Of a stretch of DNA of 64,000 bases, positions 1 through 9,284 are shown piece after piece (the stretch's first letter is position 1; every line of letters starts with the position of its first letter). This DNA is from Siphonodentalium dalli. Lineage: Eukaryota; Mollusca; Scaphopoda; Gadilida; Siphonodentaliidae. The stretch lies in assembly GCA_032622095.1 (NCBI GenBank), contig CP136063.1, positions 62,385,897 to 62,449,896 of the forward strand. Direction: 5' to 3'. The position numbers and the translations under genes were made by a program. A model generated the notes under the pieces. The model was given only the letters and a program-made list of their open reading frames with translations. It did not search any database and was not told the origin of the DNA.

Positions 1-369
1 GATATATACAGCTCACAAAGATGGATTCATAGGAATGCTAGCTGAATTTTATCCACGTTATGAAATGCCCCGTATGCAAGATTATTTGAACTTAATTTAT
101 CATCAGTTCTTACTATTCACTAATTTTGTCAGTAAAGGTGCTTTTAACACATCTTACAGTTTATATTATGTCTGACCAAATTATGAGTTGAAAGTTGTTT
201 CGGCATCGGAAAACTATCAGATGCTGCAATCATGTGAAATACATATTTACTCAACCTCGCATGACCCACAAATCATAAATAAAACATAGGGATGTATTGT
301 GAAAAAATGCTTCAAACAGCTAGCCAAAAATGAGAATCTCCTACAAAAACAATTTAAACAAAAGGTCGC
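1..369. other. AT-rich intergenic sequence
   Basis: No open frame, RNA gene or clear repeat was recognised here. Confidence 0.5.
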
Positions 370-588
370 TGACAAAAAATGTCGTCCTCCTCTTGGAGCT
401 TCCTGAAATTTTTTGAAAGCCCTGTGCTAATGTCTTCTCTTATATATGCCTTGACCTTGTATGCTAGTGCATTCTCTTATTAGTATATATGCTAGTTTCT
501 CTATGGGAGACTCGTATAGAGAAGAGAATGCACTGGCACAGGATCTTTAATGATGCACTAGCGCAGCTCCTATCATGAAAGGGCTAAA
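370..588. repeat. Degenerate TIR element with hairpin module (frame iv)
   Basis: The right end read on the minus strand is TTAGCCCTTTCATGATAGG, followed by a degenerate copy of the CCTGTGCCAATGCATTCTC hairpin found throughout this window. The same outer frame recurs at 17493-17739, including the GGAG(C/T)TTCCTGAA stretch at the other end. The TTAA-like border and CCCTTT start suggest a piggyBac-type miniature element. It is old and diverged. Confidence 0.45.
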
Positions 589-604
589 ATGGGCTGGTTC
601 GATC

Positions 605-682
605 TTTGTAGATATAGACCATGCAAAGTTAAAGATGTTAGCACATAAGAGTCAAATTGACCAAATCATAATTACAATAACA
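605..682. repeat. Copy 1 (left part) of a duplicated segment
   Basis: This stretch (GATATAGACC...CAAATTGACCAAA) is about 80% matched by 2745-2818. Sequence right of the insertions (2402-2535) likewise matches 3288-3430. The two loci look like an old tandem duplication, each later hit by different TIR elements at about the same point. Confidence 0.55.
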
Positions 683-1042
683 AGTGATGAGCCGATGATC
701 GGAAACGACAATCGGAATCGGCCGATTGTGGCCCATCAGATGACAATCGGTACTCGGGTTTCAACATTGGCATTTCCGATTGTCTAAATAATAATCAGGT
801 GTTTGTTTTTCTTCAATAAACTGTGTTAAATATAACGATGTTTTGTTGAATAAATGACCAGTAAACATGGGGAAAGTGTAACCAAACACAAATTTGATAA
901 TATACAGCCAGGTCCTGCCTAACACAGGTATAACCCCCCAAAAGTACATGTCACCTTGACACATAATTACGCAGTTGACTGCATTCACCACGCATCGGTT
1001 ATTATATATCGAATGAATTGAAATAATTATGTATAGTCCGAC

Positions 1043-1097
1043 GAGACCCATTATATAGTGTAGTGTGTTTACAACATCCCCAATGTTCACCAATTAA
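1043..1097. repeat. 55-bp direct repeat, left copy
   Basis: Reads GAGACCCATTATATAGTGTA and on to TTCACCAATTAA. It is repeated at 1377-1431 with two substitutions. The pair flanks a truncated TTAA-type miniature element, so the duplication is far longer than a normal target duplication. Confidence 0.8.
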
Positions 1098-1376
1098 CCC
1101 TTTACCCAACAGAAGGGCCCTGTGCCAATGCATTCTCTTATATATGCGAGAATGCATTGGCTTAACACATTAAAAATTATAAAATTGTTAAAGAATGTAA
1201 GAAACATTGGTAAAAAAAGATTTTTTTTAGGCCAATGCATTCTCTTATATATGCGAGGCGACCTATATATATATACGTATATATAAGAGAATGCATTGGC
1301 ACAGGGCATAACTGTAACCATCATAATGTGGTCAATGAGCCGGTTCCAATGATATCCATATTTGTATGGTTCTATT
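1098..1376. mobile_element. Truncated miniature element, CCCTTTACCCAACAG type, two hairpins
   Basis: Begins directly after TTAA with CCCTTTACCCAACAGAAGG and carries two CCAATGCATTCTC hairpins (about 1125-1160 and 1231-1308). It continues with sequence matching the interior of the full copy at 58575-59003 (read in reverse) up to TGTATGGTTCTATTGAGAC. There it stops at the second 55-bp direct repeat, so the second TIR is missing. Confidence 0.65.
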
Positions 1377-1431
1377 GAGACCCATTATATAGTGTAGTGT
1401 GTTTACAACATAACCAATGTTCACCAATTAA
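1377..1431. repeat. 55-bp direct repeat, right copy
   Basis: Second copy of 1043-1097. The junction with the truncated element shares the short word GAGAC, consistent with a microhomology-joined rearrangement rather than clean transposition. Confidence 0.8.
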
Positions 1432-2110
1432 CAACTACTATTCAACATAGTGACCGCTAATCACCAGTATCACCTAATCACCAGTATTCACACTGATAAT
1501 CAGGTCAGCCAGTGACCTCAATGACCTCTTATCTGTAAGCCGACCTAAAAACAAAACCTGCAGACAGTAAACAAGTGTTGCGTCATGCCCTCGAATGTTA
1601 TGCATGGTTTCCATGGTAATGTCTCCACAGTTGAGTTCAGGATAATGTGGTACAACACCAAAATCCCTTCCTCAGATGGAGGTCTCATGTTGAATTCTTG
1701 TATTTTATTAATTGGATAGGGATACATACACTGGTAACAATTATTAATAGTTTTTATTTGTAATTAAACATTTCGTTCCTGTTTTGATGTGAACGGTCAT
1801 GCAATCTTCTGAGTTGTCATCACGGCAACTGCCAACTCACCTGTGTCTGTGATTGTAGCCAGAATTCAGACCCCCCCCTATCGACTTACAGTTGTATAAG
1901 GTGCATGCACATTTTGAGGGGAAATGCTGGGTCAACAAGTAGCGACCTATAGACAGACATCTACGATAAATTGAGCATAATATAACATGTGTTCTGGTTG
2001 TCAGGATGCAGGAATTCGTTCACAAGTCCACCCATACCTAACTTTATACTTACCCAAACATATACTTATGTATACTGGTATATTACTGATGTTGTTGGTT
2101 CCAAATCGAA
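1432..2110. other. Interior of the hAT-like element
   Basis: No coding sequence recognised. A run of eight C occurs at about 1873. The remainder is unremarkable AT-rich DNA. Confidence 0.4.
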
Positions 2111-2243
2111 GTAGTATATATCACATATAACAATTTTTGGTATAATTATTACAATAATCGGAATCGGCACCTGAATCGGCCGATTGTGATCTCAAATAAT
2201 CGGCAATCGGCGCAAGGCTCTATTTGAAAATCGGCTCATCACT

Positions 2244-2399
2244 ATCCTTAACCAGAGCAGAATTATGGGTAACTTTTCAGGATTTAGTCGGAAATATGTC
2301 TTGTTGCCATTCATCAGAAAGTCATATTTCCGTCTAAATCCTGAAAAGTTACCCATAATTCTGCTGTGATTAAGGAGTCGATTATTTAATGCATTACTG
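2244..2399. mobile_element. Palindromic miniature element, mariner-like (family C, left end lost)
   Basis: Near-palindrome built on CAGAATTATGGGTAACTTTT and its complement. It ends GCATTACTG|TA, matching complete copies at 21768-21981 and 22548-22761, which are flanked by TA. About 40 bp of the left terminus is missing where it meets the hAT-like end. Confidence 0.7.
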
Positions 2400-2744
2400 T
2401 ATACTAAATATATACTATTGATTTGACACCATAAAACCATCATCTGTAGGCTTTCTATACCATAAAATAAATAGATTGGACAAGGGATCCCATTGGCTTC
2501 ATGATGTTTTATATGACGTGCTAGATACTGGTCGCCAGAAAATAAAAATAGATGGATGAAATATTAACTGTACTCAGTAGGCACTGAAAATATTAACTAC
2601 GGCTACATACCTAATACTCATCACCTTTGTGAGATATATTCAGCATCGGTGGCTCTGGTACATCGAGCTGCAATCACAGAACTCTCACTAAATTCTTCAC
2701 CATAACCTGCCTGTCGCCATGTGATTGTGGACTTAAATCTTTAT

Positions 2745-2818
2745 TGATATAGACCCTGTAAAGTTGAATGACGGATGTCAGCACACAACAGTCAAATTGA
2801 CCAAACAACACAATTATA
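2745..2818. repeat. Copy 2 (left part) of a duplicated segment
   Basis: Paralogue of 605-682. It leads straight into a different miniature element (2819-3287), after which 3288-3430 resumes similarity to 2402-2535. Confidence 0.55.
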
Positions 2819-3287
2819 TGTGACCCGCCATATCAAATCCAGTCGTAAGTCGGGATTATTTTTTTTACCCTGTACCAATGCATTCTCTTATATATGCGAG
2901 TCGACCATAGGTCACCTTGCATATATAAGAGAATGCATTGGCCTAACAATTTTTTATCATTTTTTTTAAATAAATGTTTCTTACAATTTTTAGGACATAA
3001 AATAAAAAACATCCATTACCCTGCAGGGAGCCCCACACATACAATGTATATAGAAGCATATAGAAGAGTGTTGTCTGCTCATGTTTGTCTGGGGCTTTGT
3101 ATGGGTGAAATTATAAAATTGTTAAAGAATACAAGAAAAAATTATTAAAATTGTAAAAAATTGTTAGGCCAATGCATTCTCTTATATATGAGAGGCGACC
3201 TATGGTCGACTCGCATATATAAGAGAATGCATTGGCACAGGGTAAAAAAATCCGGACTTACGACTGGATTTGATATGGCAGGTCACA
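2819..3287. mobile_element. Miniature TIR element with hairpin modules (frame iii)
   Basis: TIRs of about 45 bp begin TGTGACCCGCCATATCAAAT on the left, with GGATTTGATATGGC...GGTCACA on the right. Inside sit two GCCAATGCATTCTC hairpins (about 2875-2945 and 3165-3242) separated by an AT-rich spacer. Flanks are TATA and TATT, so the target duplication is unclear. The outer frame is unrelated to those at 1098, 19208 or 17493. Confidence 0.75.
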
Positions 3288-3429
3288 TATTATAGATGCA
3301 CTATCAGATATGAAACCATACAACCACCATCTGTACACTTTCTACACAATATAATAATTAGATTGGACACATGATCCCATTGGCCTGATGCTGTTTTGTA
3401 CATGTATGACGTCTTGACACTGGTGATTC

Positions 3430-4080
3430 AGGGGAAATCACTCCCCATGTGCAGGGAGCATGTGCATTAGAAGTTTTTAGTGAGTTTGCATCATACCCGA
3501 TTCATCCTAGCGTGACACAAGTGGTCTGGCACATCGTATAAAACAGCATCATGTAACAATATTCCATTGACTATACTTTATAAATTATTTTCCAAAAGTA
3601 TGTCGGTGTTGTAACTCCAGAAAGAGAAATAAATTTATAGTAAAAATTGATAATTAACTGAACTTCGAAGTTACATACTTTCATGTTATAAATATTTGGG
3701 GGTCCCCTCAAAATTTTATTGGAGTCCAAATAGGATTCTGTTCACTTGTAATAGGACCGTTTTATATGTTGCGCCAAACATGGGTCATACTATCTTCGTC
3801 TGGCTCGACATTTATGTGTCTCTGGCACCTGTTACATGCGTTTGGTTTATATGTCGAGCCAACTGGCACATTCTACAATTGTATATTTCAGAACAATTTT
3901 AGCATTTCTAAAATTTGAAACGTTCTTTGTCAGTCAATACTTGCATGTCACCGTAGTACCGACTATGGCCTTCAATATATACTGACAACAGCCAAGAGGC
4001 AACATGTCAGTGGCACTGTATAAACTAGAGGTGTAAGGATAACCCCCGTGTTTTTAAAATACTAAGATGTTTCACATGTC
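3430..4080. other. Intergenic sequence
   Basis: No gene or recognisable element was seen. The short open frame at 3696-3902 has no visible domain and is probably chance. Confidence 0.4.
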
Positions 4081-4089
4081 AGTAAACAT

Positions 4090-4570
4090 TTAGTTAAAAT
4101 AATAAAACAGTTCCCATTGCAGGTGCACAAGCCTAACCCTAATCTTAAACTTACTGACCTAAAAATGTAGGAATAAAAAACTCGGACAAAATTATGCATG
4201 TTGTGAAAATGTTCCAAGCCAAAAAAGGGGAATAACTCCACAAAAAAAAACAAGTCGGACAGACATTATAATCGCAGGTGCACAGGTTCCCATGGTACTA
4301 AATATCTGTGCAAAGTTTAAACAAAATTGACCTAAAAATGTAGGAATAAAAGATCGGACAAAATTATACATGTTGCGAAAATTTTCATAACCGCAGGTGC
4401 ACAGGTTCCCATGGTGGTTGATGTCTGTGCCAAGTTTCACTGAAATTGATAAAAAAAAACGACAGAAAAATTCCGGACAAATTTGTGTCCATGGACCGAC
4501 GACAGACGGACAGATGGACAAGCCGATTCCAGTATACCCCCCAACTTTGTTGTGGGGGTTATAACAAGAC
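4090..4570 (+). repeat. Dispersed repeat: three ~125-bp units, GACGGACAGATGG motif, terminal hairpin
   Basis: Three diverged units containing CGCAGGTGCACAGGTTCCCA and GACCTAAAAATGTAGGAATAA start near 4100, 4270 and 4390. They are followed by GACGACAGACGGACAGATGG and a C-run/G-run hairpin (CCCCCCAACTTTGTTGTGGGG at about 4540). A shorter relative with the same ending is at about 5880-5975. The order (tandem units, GGAC-rich motif, terminal hairpin) resembles dispersed repeats I associate with bivalves. Confidence 0.55.
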
Positions 4571-5029
4571 AGTCAAAGACTGTGGGGTCGCTCACCAGAC
4601 TGCAAAGACTGATAAGACTGGGACTTTGGAGACCATAACAGTTAGAACTTTTCATAGGATATGTGGATAGAGAGGCTTCATGTATGTAGATCAGCGAATA
4701 TCTTCTTTTAAATTACCAACTGTACACTACTGATCACCCCCCTCCCCCCTCCAGCTCATGTCCCTTCCTGACCAGACTCCAGACTCCCAAATCTTAGATT
4801 GGAATTTCACAACCGACATCTCAAACTTTCTCAATTGTTGGAAATTTCCAATCTCACAAGCACCTTTTTATAAAACTATTTAGATATGTTTGAAGCCCAA
4901 TTATCCATGGACCCAAAAACAGCATATATGTATGTCAGATTAATCAGTCAGGTAGTTCCAAGGTAGATGTATTAATGAATTTTGTATTTTAATAATTTTA
5001 TTAGACACAAAAGTGTTAAGTCCCCATAG

Positions 5030-7210
5030 CCCCATCATTTCTTAACAGGTTGCCTCATGTTAACAAATCTGAATCTCAGTCACTAAAGGATCCTCCATAC
5101 TATATGAAAGCTAAATGGTCCAACCTCTCTTGAGAAGACATTTTAAGTATTACTATCGAGACATACAGTTATGTCTCAGGTTCTACCCTATTTAATCTGG
5201 TGACCCCATCTGAATAAATTTGAAACCCCATTTAAAACAAGTGACCCCATTTGAACAAATCTGAACTCCAGTCACACAAGGACCCTTCATACCAAATATG
5301 AACCCATTCAACTTGATGGTAGATGAGAAGAAGTCGTTTTTAAGAATTACTATGGAGGGCAAGAGTTATGGCCCTGAATTATAGTCTCAGGTGAGCTAAA
5401 AAATTACATTTCATTGAACAAATCTGTAAATCACCTCCCCAACACTGTGGGGACATCCCTGCAAGAATATGAGATTATCTTATTATACCAGTAGCGTACA
5501 GCATAGATACAGGTAGTGTGGTGGGGCAGAGCTAAATCTCTTACCTCTGCCCCTATTTGAACAAACATGAATCCCCATCTCTGATATCTATTCATCTTAT
5601 AATTTTGTACATTCGCTTTTAAGAGTTGAAGTCAATTGATTTTCCAAAAAGGACCCCATTGGAACAGATTTAAACATGCCACCCAAGGACCCTGCATACA
5701 CAAATATAAGCTAAATAGACTTGATGGTTCTTGAGAAGTAATAGTTGTTAGAATTACTATGGAGGGAAAACGTTATGGCCCTGGCATCCATCCTATTTGA
5801 CCTGATGAACTTATTTGAACAAATCTGAATGTGAGTCATATACAGGTAGGGAATTCATATAGATCTCGAGAAGAAAACGATGGCTGGATGGACAGAACAA
5901 TGGATGGAAGGACACTCCGACAGACCAACAGTTTTAATCCAATATACCCCCCCCCCACTTTTTTGTCCATAATAAGGTATAATGAGTTCACATAGATAAG
6001 TGGTTAAGAAAATAATATTGGAACAGCCAAGCGTGAATTTAGTGTGTCTGAGGTCCCAAAAGGGTGAATGTAGTGATGCTATTCTGTAAGGTGGGCTAGC
6101 ATCACCAAATTCACCATCTGGGAACCAGATTTTACACAGTCCTCAACTGCTATGGGAGACCTAGGGACAGACAAAAGTTCTCCAGCTGAAGTTGGTGACA
6201 TATGACAGTATGCGCACCCATTTGACACCTCAATTATGCATTTCAGAATCTGAACAGAAGGGAAACGAGCTGCTAAAAATGTCAATTTGAGACTCTAGAT
6301 ACTTCCCAGCCTAAGCAGAATGAGGTCCTCATAGGGTGTAGTTGGCGATGCTAGCCTGACGTGCAGGGTAGCATAATTAAATTCATAAATTAACAACTTT
6401 AGAAAACAAATGTACAACACTATTAATCTCATTTAAATTATGAATACACTCCCTGGGGACTCTGCCTATAGCTACAGAAGTTCTCTTATCTATCTATCTA
6501 TCTGGCCCTGATTATAAACAACATGTGTCATGTCTTTCAGCCTGGCAGTTCAGAGCAGAGTTGGCTTGTAATTGGAATGTACATATATTAAAAGGAATTT
6601 ACTGAACATTTCTGTACATCTGTCTGTTCATGTTTTCTCAAAAACCCCTGATTTCAACCAAATTTAGTGAGGTGACTAGAGGTATCTACCACCCGAAGAT
6701 GTAATGTCATAAGTTCTTCAAAATTTTAATTAAATGTTTTTTATTTTATTTATATATATAAAAAAAATATTGTTGGTTAAATTGAGCAATAAGTTTAATC
6801 TAAAAAAAAAATTCTTCAGATTTATGTCCATAGCCCCACCCACATTGGACCCAGTGACCTCGTTTGAACAAATCTGAACCACAGTCACCCAAGGTACCCT
6901 CATACCAAATATGAACCCAATCGGACCAACAACTTCAGAAAAGAAGTCGTTTTAAGAATTACTATGTGGAAAAATAGTTATGGTCCTGACATCAAAACTA
7001 TTTGACTTGGTGACCTCATTTGAACAAATCTGAATAAGAGTCACCTAGGGAACATCCACACCAAATATAAAAACCCAATCGGTCTGATGGTTTCAGAGGA
7101 AAAGATGTTTAAAGAATTGTTGACGGACGGATGGACGGACGGACGACGGACGAGGAGTGATGACTATAGCTCCACCGGAGACTTAGTCTCAGGTGAGCTA
7201 ATAAATCTAA
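5030..7210 (+). repeat. Degenerate ~170-bp repeat units with TGAGCTAATAA-type ends
   Basis: Units with TTGAACAAATCTGAA, CAAATATGAACCCAAT and TTTTAAGAATTACTATGGA recur at about 5040-5200, 5215-5400, 5640-5830 and 6840-7080. Two endings are seen, GTCTCAGGTGAGCTAA at about 5385 and the same word after GACGGACGGATGG at about 7110-7205. The layout matches the repeat at 4090-4570. A (CTAT)n microsatellite is at about 6486-6504. No coding was seen. Confidence 0.5.
6017..6385. repeat. Degenerate double-hairpin element (family B)
   Basis: Two diverged copies of the GAATGAGGTCC...GTGATGCTAGCC...GGTAGCAT hairpin, about 6020-6120 and 6300-6370. They match the intact double-hairpin copies at 59114-59367 and 63331-63570. 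The terminal TIRs are not recognisable. Confidence 0.5.
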
Positions 7211-7376
7211 CACTTCCTGTGATAATTTCCTAACTCTAGCACAGCGCTCATCAAGCAATGAAGCTTTTGGCAGATGAGAAAATTGTTTGAACAAAATATA
7301 GAAGAGAAGATTGTGAATGGAATGTAAGTATATCTTCCTCCGATGTCACTAAACCTAACTGGATAAGGAGAACCAG

Positions 7377-7527
7377 CAAGCCTTGAAATAGTGTGTCTGT
7401 CATTTACAGAATGAGGTCCCCAGAGGGTGAATTTGGTGATGCTAGCCCACTATGCGGGGTAGCATAACTAAATTCACCCTCTGGGGACCTCATTCTGCAA
7501 ATGACAGACACACTATTTCAAGGCTTG
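7377..7527. mobile_element. Single-hairpin miniature element (family B), 8-bp TSD
   Basis: A 151-bp near-perfect palindrome starting CAAGCCTTGAAATAGTG. It is flanked by the exact 8-bp duplication AGAACCAG (7369-7376 and 7528-7535). The 8-bp target duplication points to hAT-type mobilisation. Longer double-hairpin relatives are at 59114 and 63331. Confidence 0.9.
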
Positions 7528-7686
7528 AGAACCAGAGTTTATAGCTGCATGCATGCGAGAAAGTTGGGGAAACAGCAAATGCTGCCTCGATCTATCACCT
7601 ATTTTTGAAGATACTGTCCGCAACCTTGTCTTTCTATAATACAGGGGCGCGTTCACACTTAGTGTCCAATGCCTGTGGTCAGACAA

Positions 7687-7830
7687 GAGGCCAATATCGC
7701 TACATACATAACCACATATCAATATCATTTCAATATCACATAAAGTCACAATTGGAAACTTTTGTAACTAACTTTTGCTCTGGATATTTGAATGGAAATC
7801 CCCATTCAAAATTGACAACTTGACTTCTCC
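7687..7830. repeat. Arm of miniature element D
   Basis: Reads ...CCCCATTCAAAATTGACAAC TTGACTTCTCC. This is the right arm of an element also found at 8601-8870 and 22855-23000. It ends at the foldback element inserted at 7831. Confidence 0.5.
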
Positions 7831-8601
7831 ATATATAAACACCTCAAAAAAAGAAAGTCCCCCCCCAATATATTCGGTAATATGTTATGAGATATTGGAT
7901 GGATATTGACGAAACTTTCATCAAATGATTTGTGGTACCAAAGACATCAAGTGTGCTAATAACTTTGCTGTGAGGTGATATATGGCTGGGTGAGCACAAA
8001 TTGAATAGAAGAGGGACACTTTTCAAAAGTTGCAAAAACACAGGTAGAGTGATCAGACATTCAGCTGTGCCTTGGTCCCCACTTCTCGCACATGCTTGGG
8101 ACATCCTTATCTGTTAGTACCTCAATGGCCTGCATGTACATGGTTGGAAACATGGTTTACTTAAAAATGGCTTCAAAGAGACTGATTTCAATAACTCTGT
8201 GTTGCTCACAGCAAAGTTTCAAGGCGTCATTCCAAAGGAATGGGGTCAGACTGAATGGCCTGGGCATGCAGCAGGAACATTGTGTCCCGAAGATGACACG
8301 CATGTTATCGTGGACTCAGTGTCACTTTTAAACCACATTTACAGCCAGTAACAACTTGTTTGAACAATGGAGTAACTTTCCACTCTTAAGTCAGTGTTTT
8401 GCAACTTTTGAAAAGCACCCCTCTTCCATTCAATTCATGCTCAGCTGGTCATAACATAACTCACAGGACGGTGCCTCACACAAGTTGTGTATCAGATACC
8501 ACTAAACATTTACGTAAAGATTCGTCAAAATCCATCCAATATCATAAAATATTACCGAATATATTAGGGGGGGAATTTCTTTTTTTGAGGTGTTTATATA
8601 T
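7831..8601. mobile_element. Foldback element with ~205-bp inverted arms
   Basis: Arms 7840-8070 and 8390-8592 are inverted copies beginning CACCTCAAAAAAAGAAA and continuing through CCAATATATTCGGTAATAT. The outermost bases are ATATATAAA/TTTATATAT, so a TA duplication is likely. The roughly 320-bp core (about 8075-8385) contains no recognisable transposase. The element appears to have landed between two copies of miniature element D. Confidence 0.7.
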
Positions 8602-8870
8602 GCTGATTTGAATGGGCATTTCCATGCAAATCTCTGCAGCAAAAGTTACAGAGTTGCATATGCGTCTGAGTGTGATTTGATGTGGTAATGGAAACAACAG
8701 GTTATATCTGGTGGGTCTGCTTGGCTTGTTCCAATTTTGTTTCCAAATATCACATCAAGTCACACTCAGCAACTCTAACTTTTGCTCCGCAAGATTTATG
8801 TGGAAATCCCCATTCAAAATTGTACACTTGACCTCCCCTTTAAAGTTATCTCACAAAAATTGAGGCTATA
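8602..8870. repeat. Miniature element D
   Basis: Inverted arms: TTTGAATGGGCATTTCC...GTGATTTGATGTGGTA and its counterpart AATATCACATCAAGTCACA...GAAATCCCCATTCAAAATTG. It ends in ACTTGACCTCCCCTTTAAA. A third copy is at 22855-23000. Confidence 0.55.
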
Positions 8871-9070
8871 CACCCCCACCCTGTCCAATTCTAAAAAAAG
8901 TTGAACTTACTTTATGGTAACTGGAAATCTCTTGTCAGACAATCCTCAACATCAGGCCATGCATAACACCAAAAGACTTAATCAAACAGAGTAGACAGCC
9001 AGCCAACTTCACACCAATAAAACTGGTACAGAATGGGTGAAGCACAAAAAACAGACAAGCCATGAAGAAT

Positions 9071-9284
9071 TGTAGTGGTTTTAGGTTCCGAAGAGTACCG
9101 GTTATCCGGTACGAGTGCACCCGAGGATGTGACGTCACTCCCAGCTACCAAGAAGAACAGAACAGAACTGAATCCCGACCGAACCACACGTCTTTTGGCT
9201 GACATCTTGCTTATCATGAATTGTGTTATATTAGTATAGAATAAACCATGTTGTTGACTGAATATAATGTCCTGTTCTGCTTTA
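9071..9284 (+). repeat. 5' LTR
   Basis: Begins TGTAGTGGTTTTAGG and ends CTGCTTTA. By eye it is identical at every base to 16628-16841. It contains a perfect CRE-type palindrome TGACGTCA at 9130-9137 and an AATAAA polyadenylation signal at 9240-9245. At 214 bp it is short for an animal LTR. Confidence 0.95.
9130..9137. promoter_or_regulatory. CRE/ATF-type site in the 5' LTR
   Basis: Perfect TGACGTCA palindrome in the presumed U3 region, duplicated in the 3' LTR. It is the consensus for CREB/ATF-family bZIP factors. A role in driving the element is inference. Confidence 0.6.

Larger units (their letters stand above)
683..2243. mobile_element. Non-autonomous TIR element, hAT-like ends
   Basis: A 14-bp perfect TIR (AGTGATGAGCCGAT at 683; its complement ends at 2243) bounds 1.56 kb. 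Subterminal ATCGGAATCGGCCGATTGTG motifs occur at both ends (about 706-730 and 2155-2210). The ends resemble the TAGTGATG-type termini of hAT elements. I could not find an 8-bp target duplication, because a mariner-like fragment directly abuts the right end. No transposase coding is visible. It contains a nested miniature element at 1098-1376. Confidence 0.5.
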
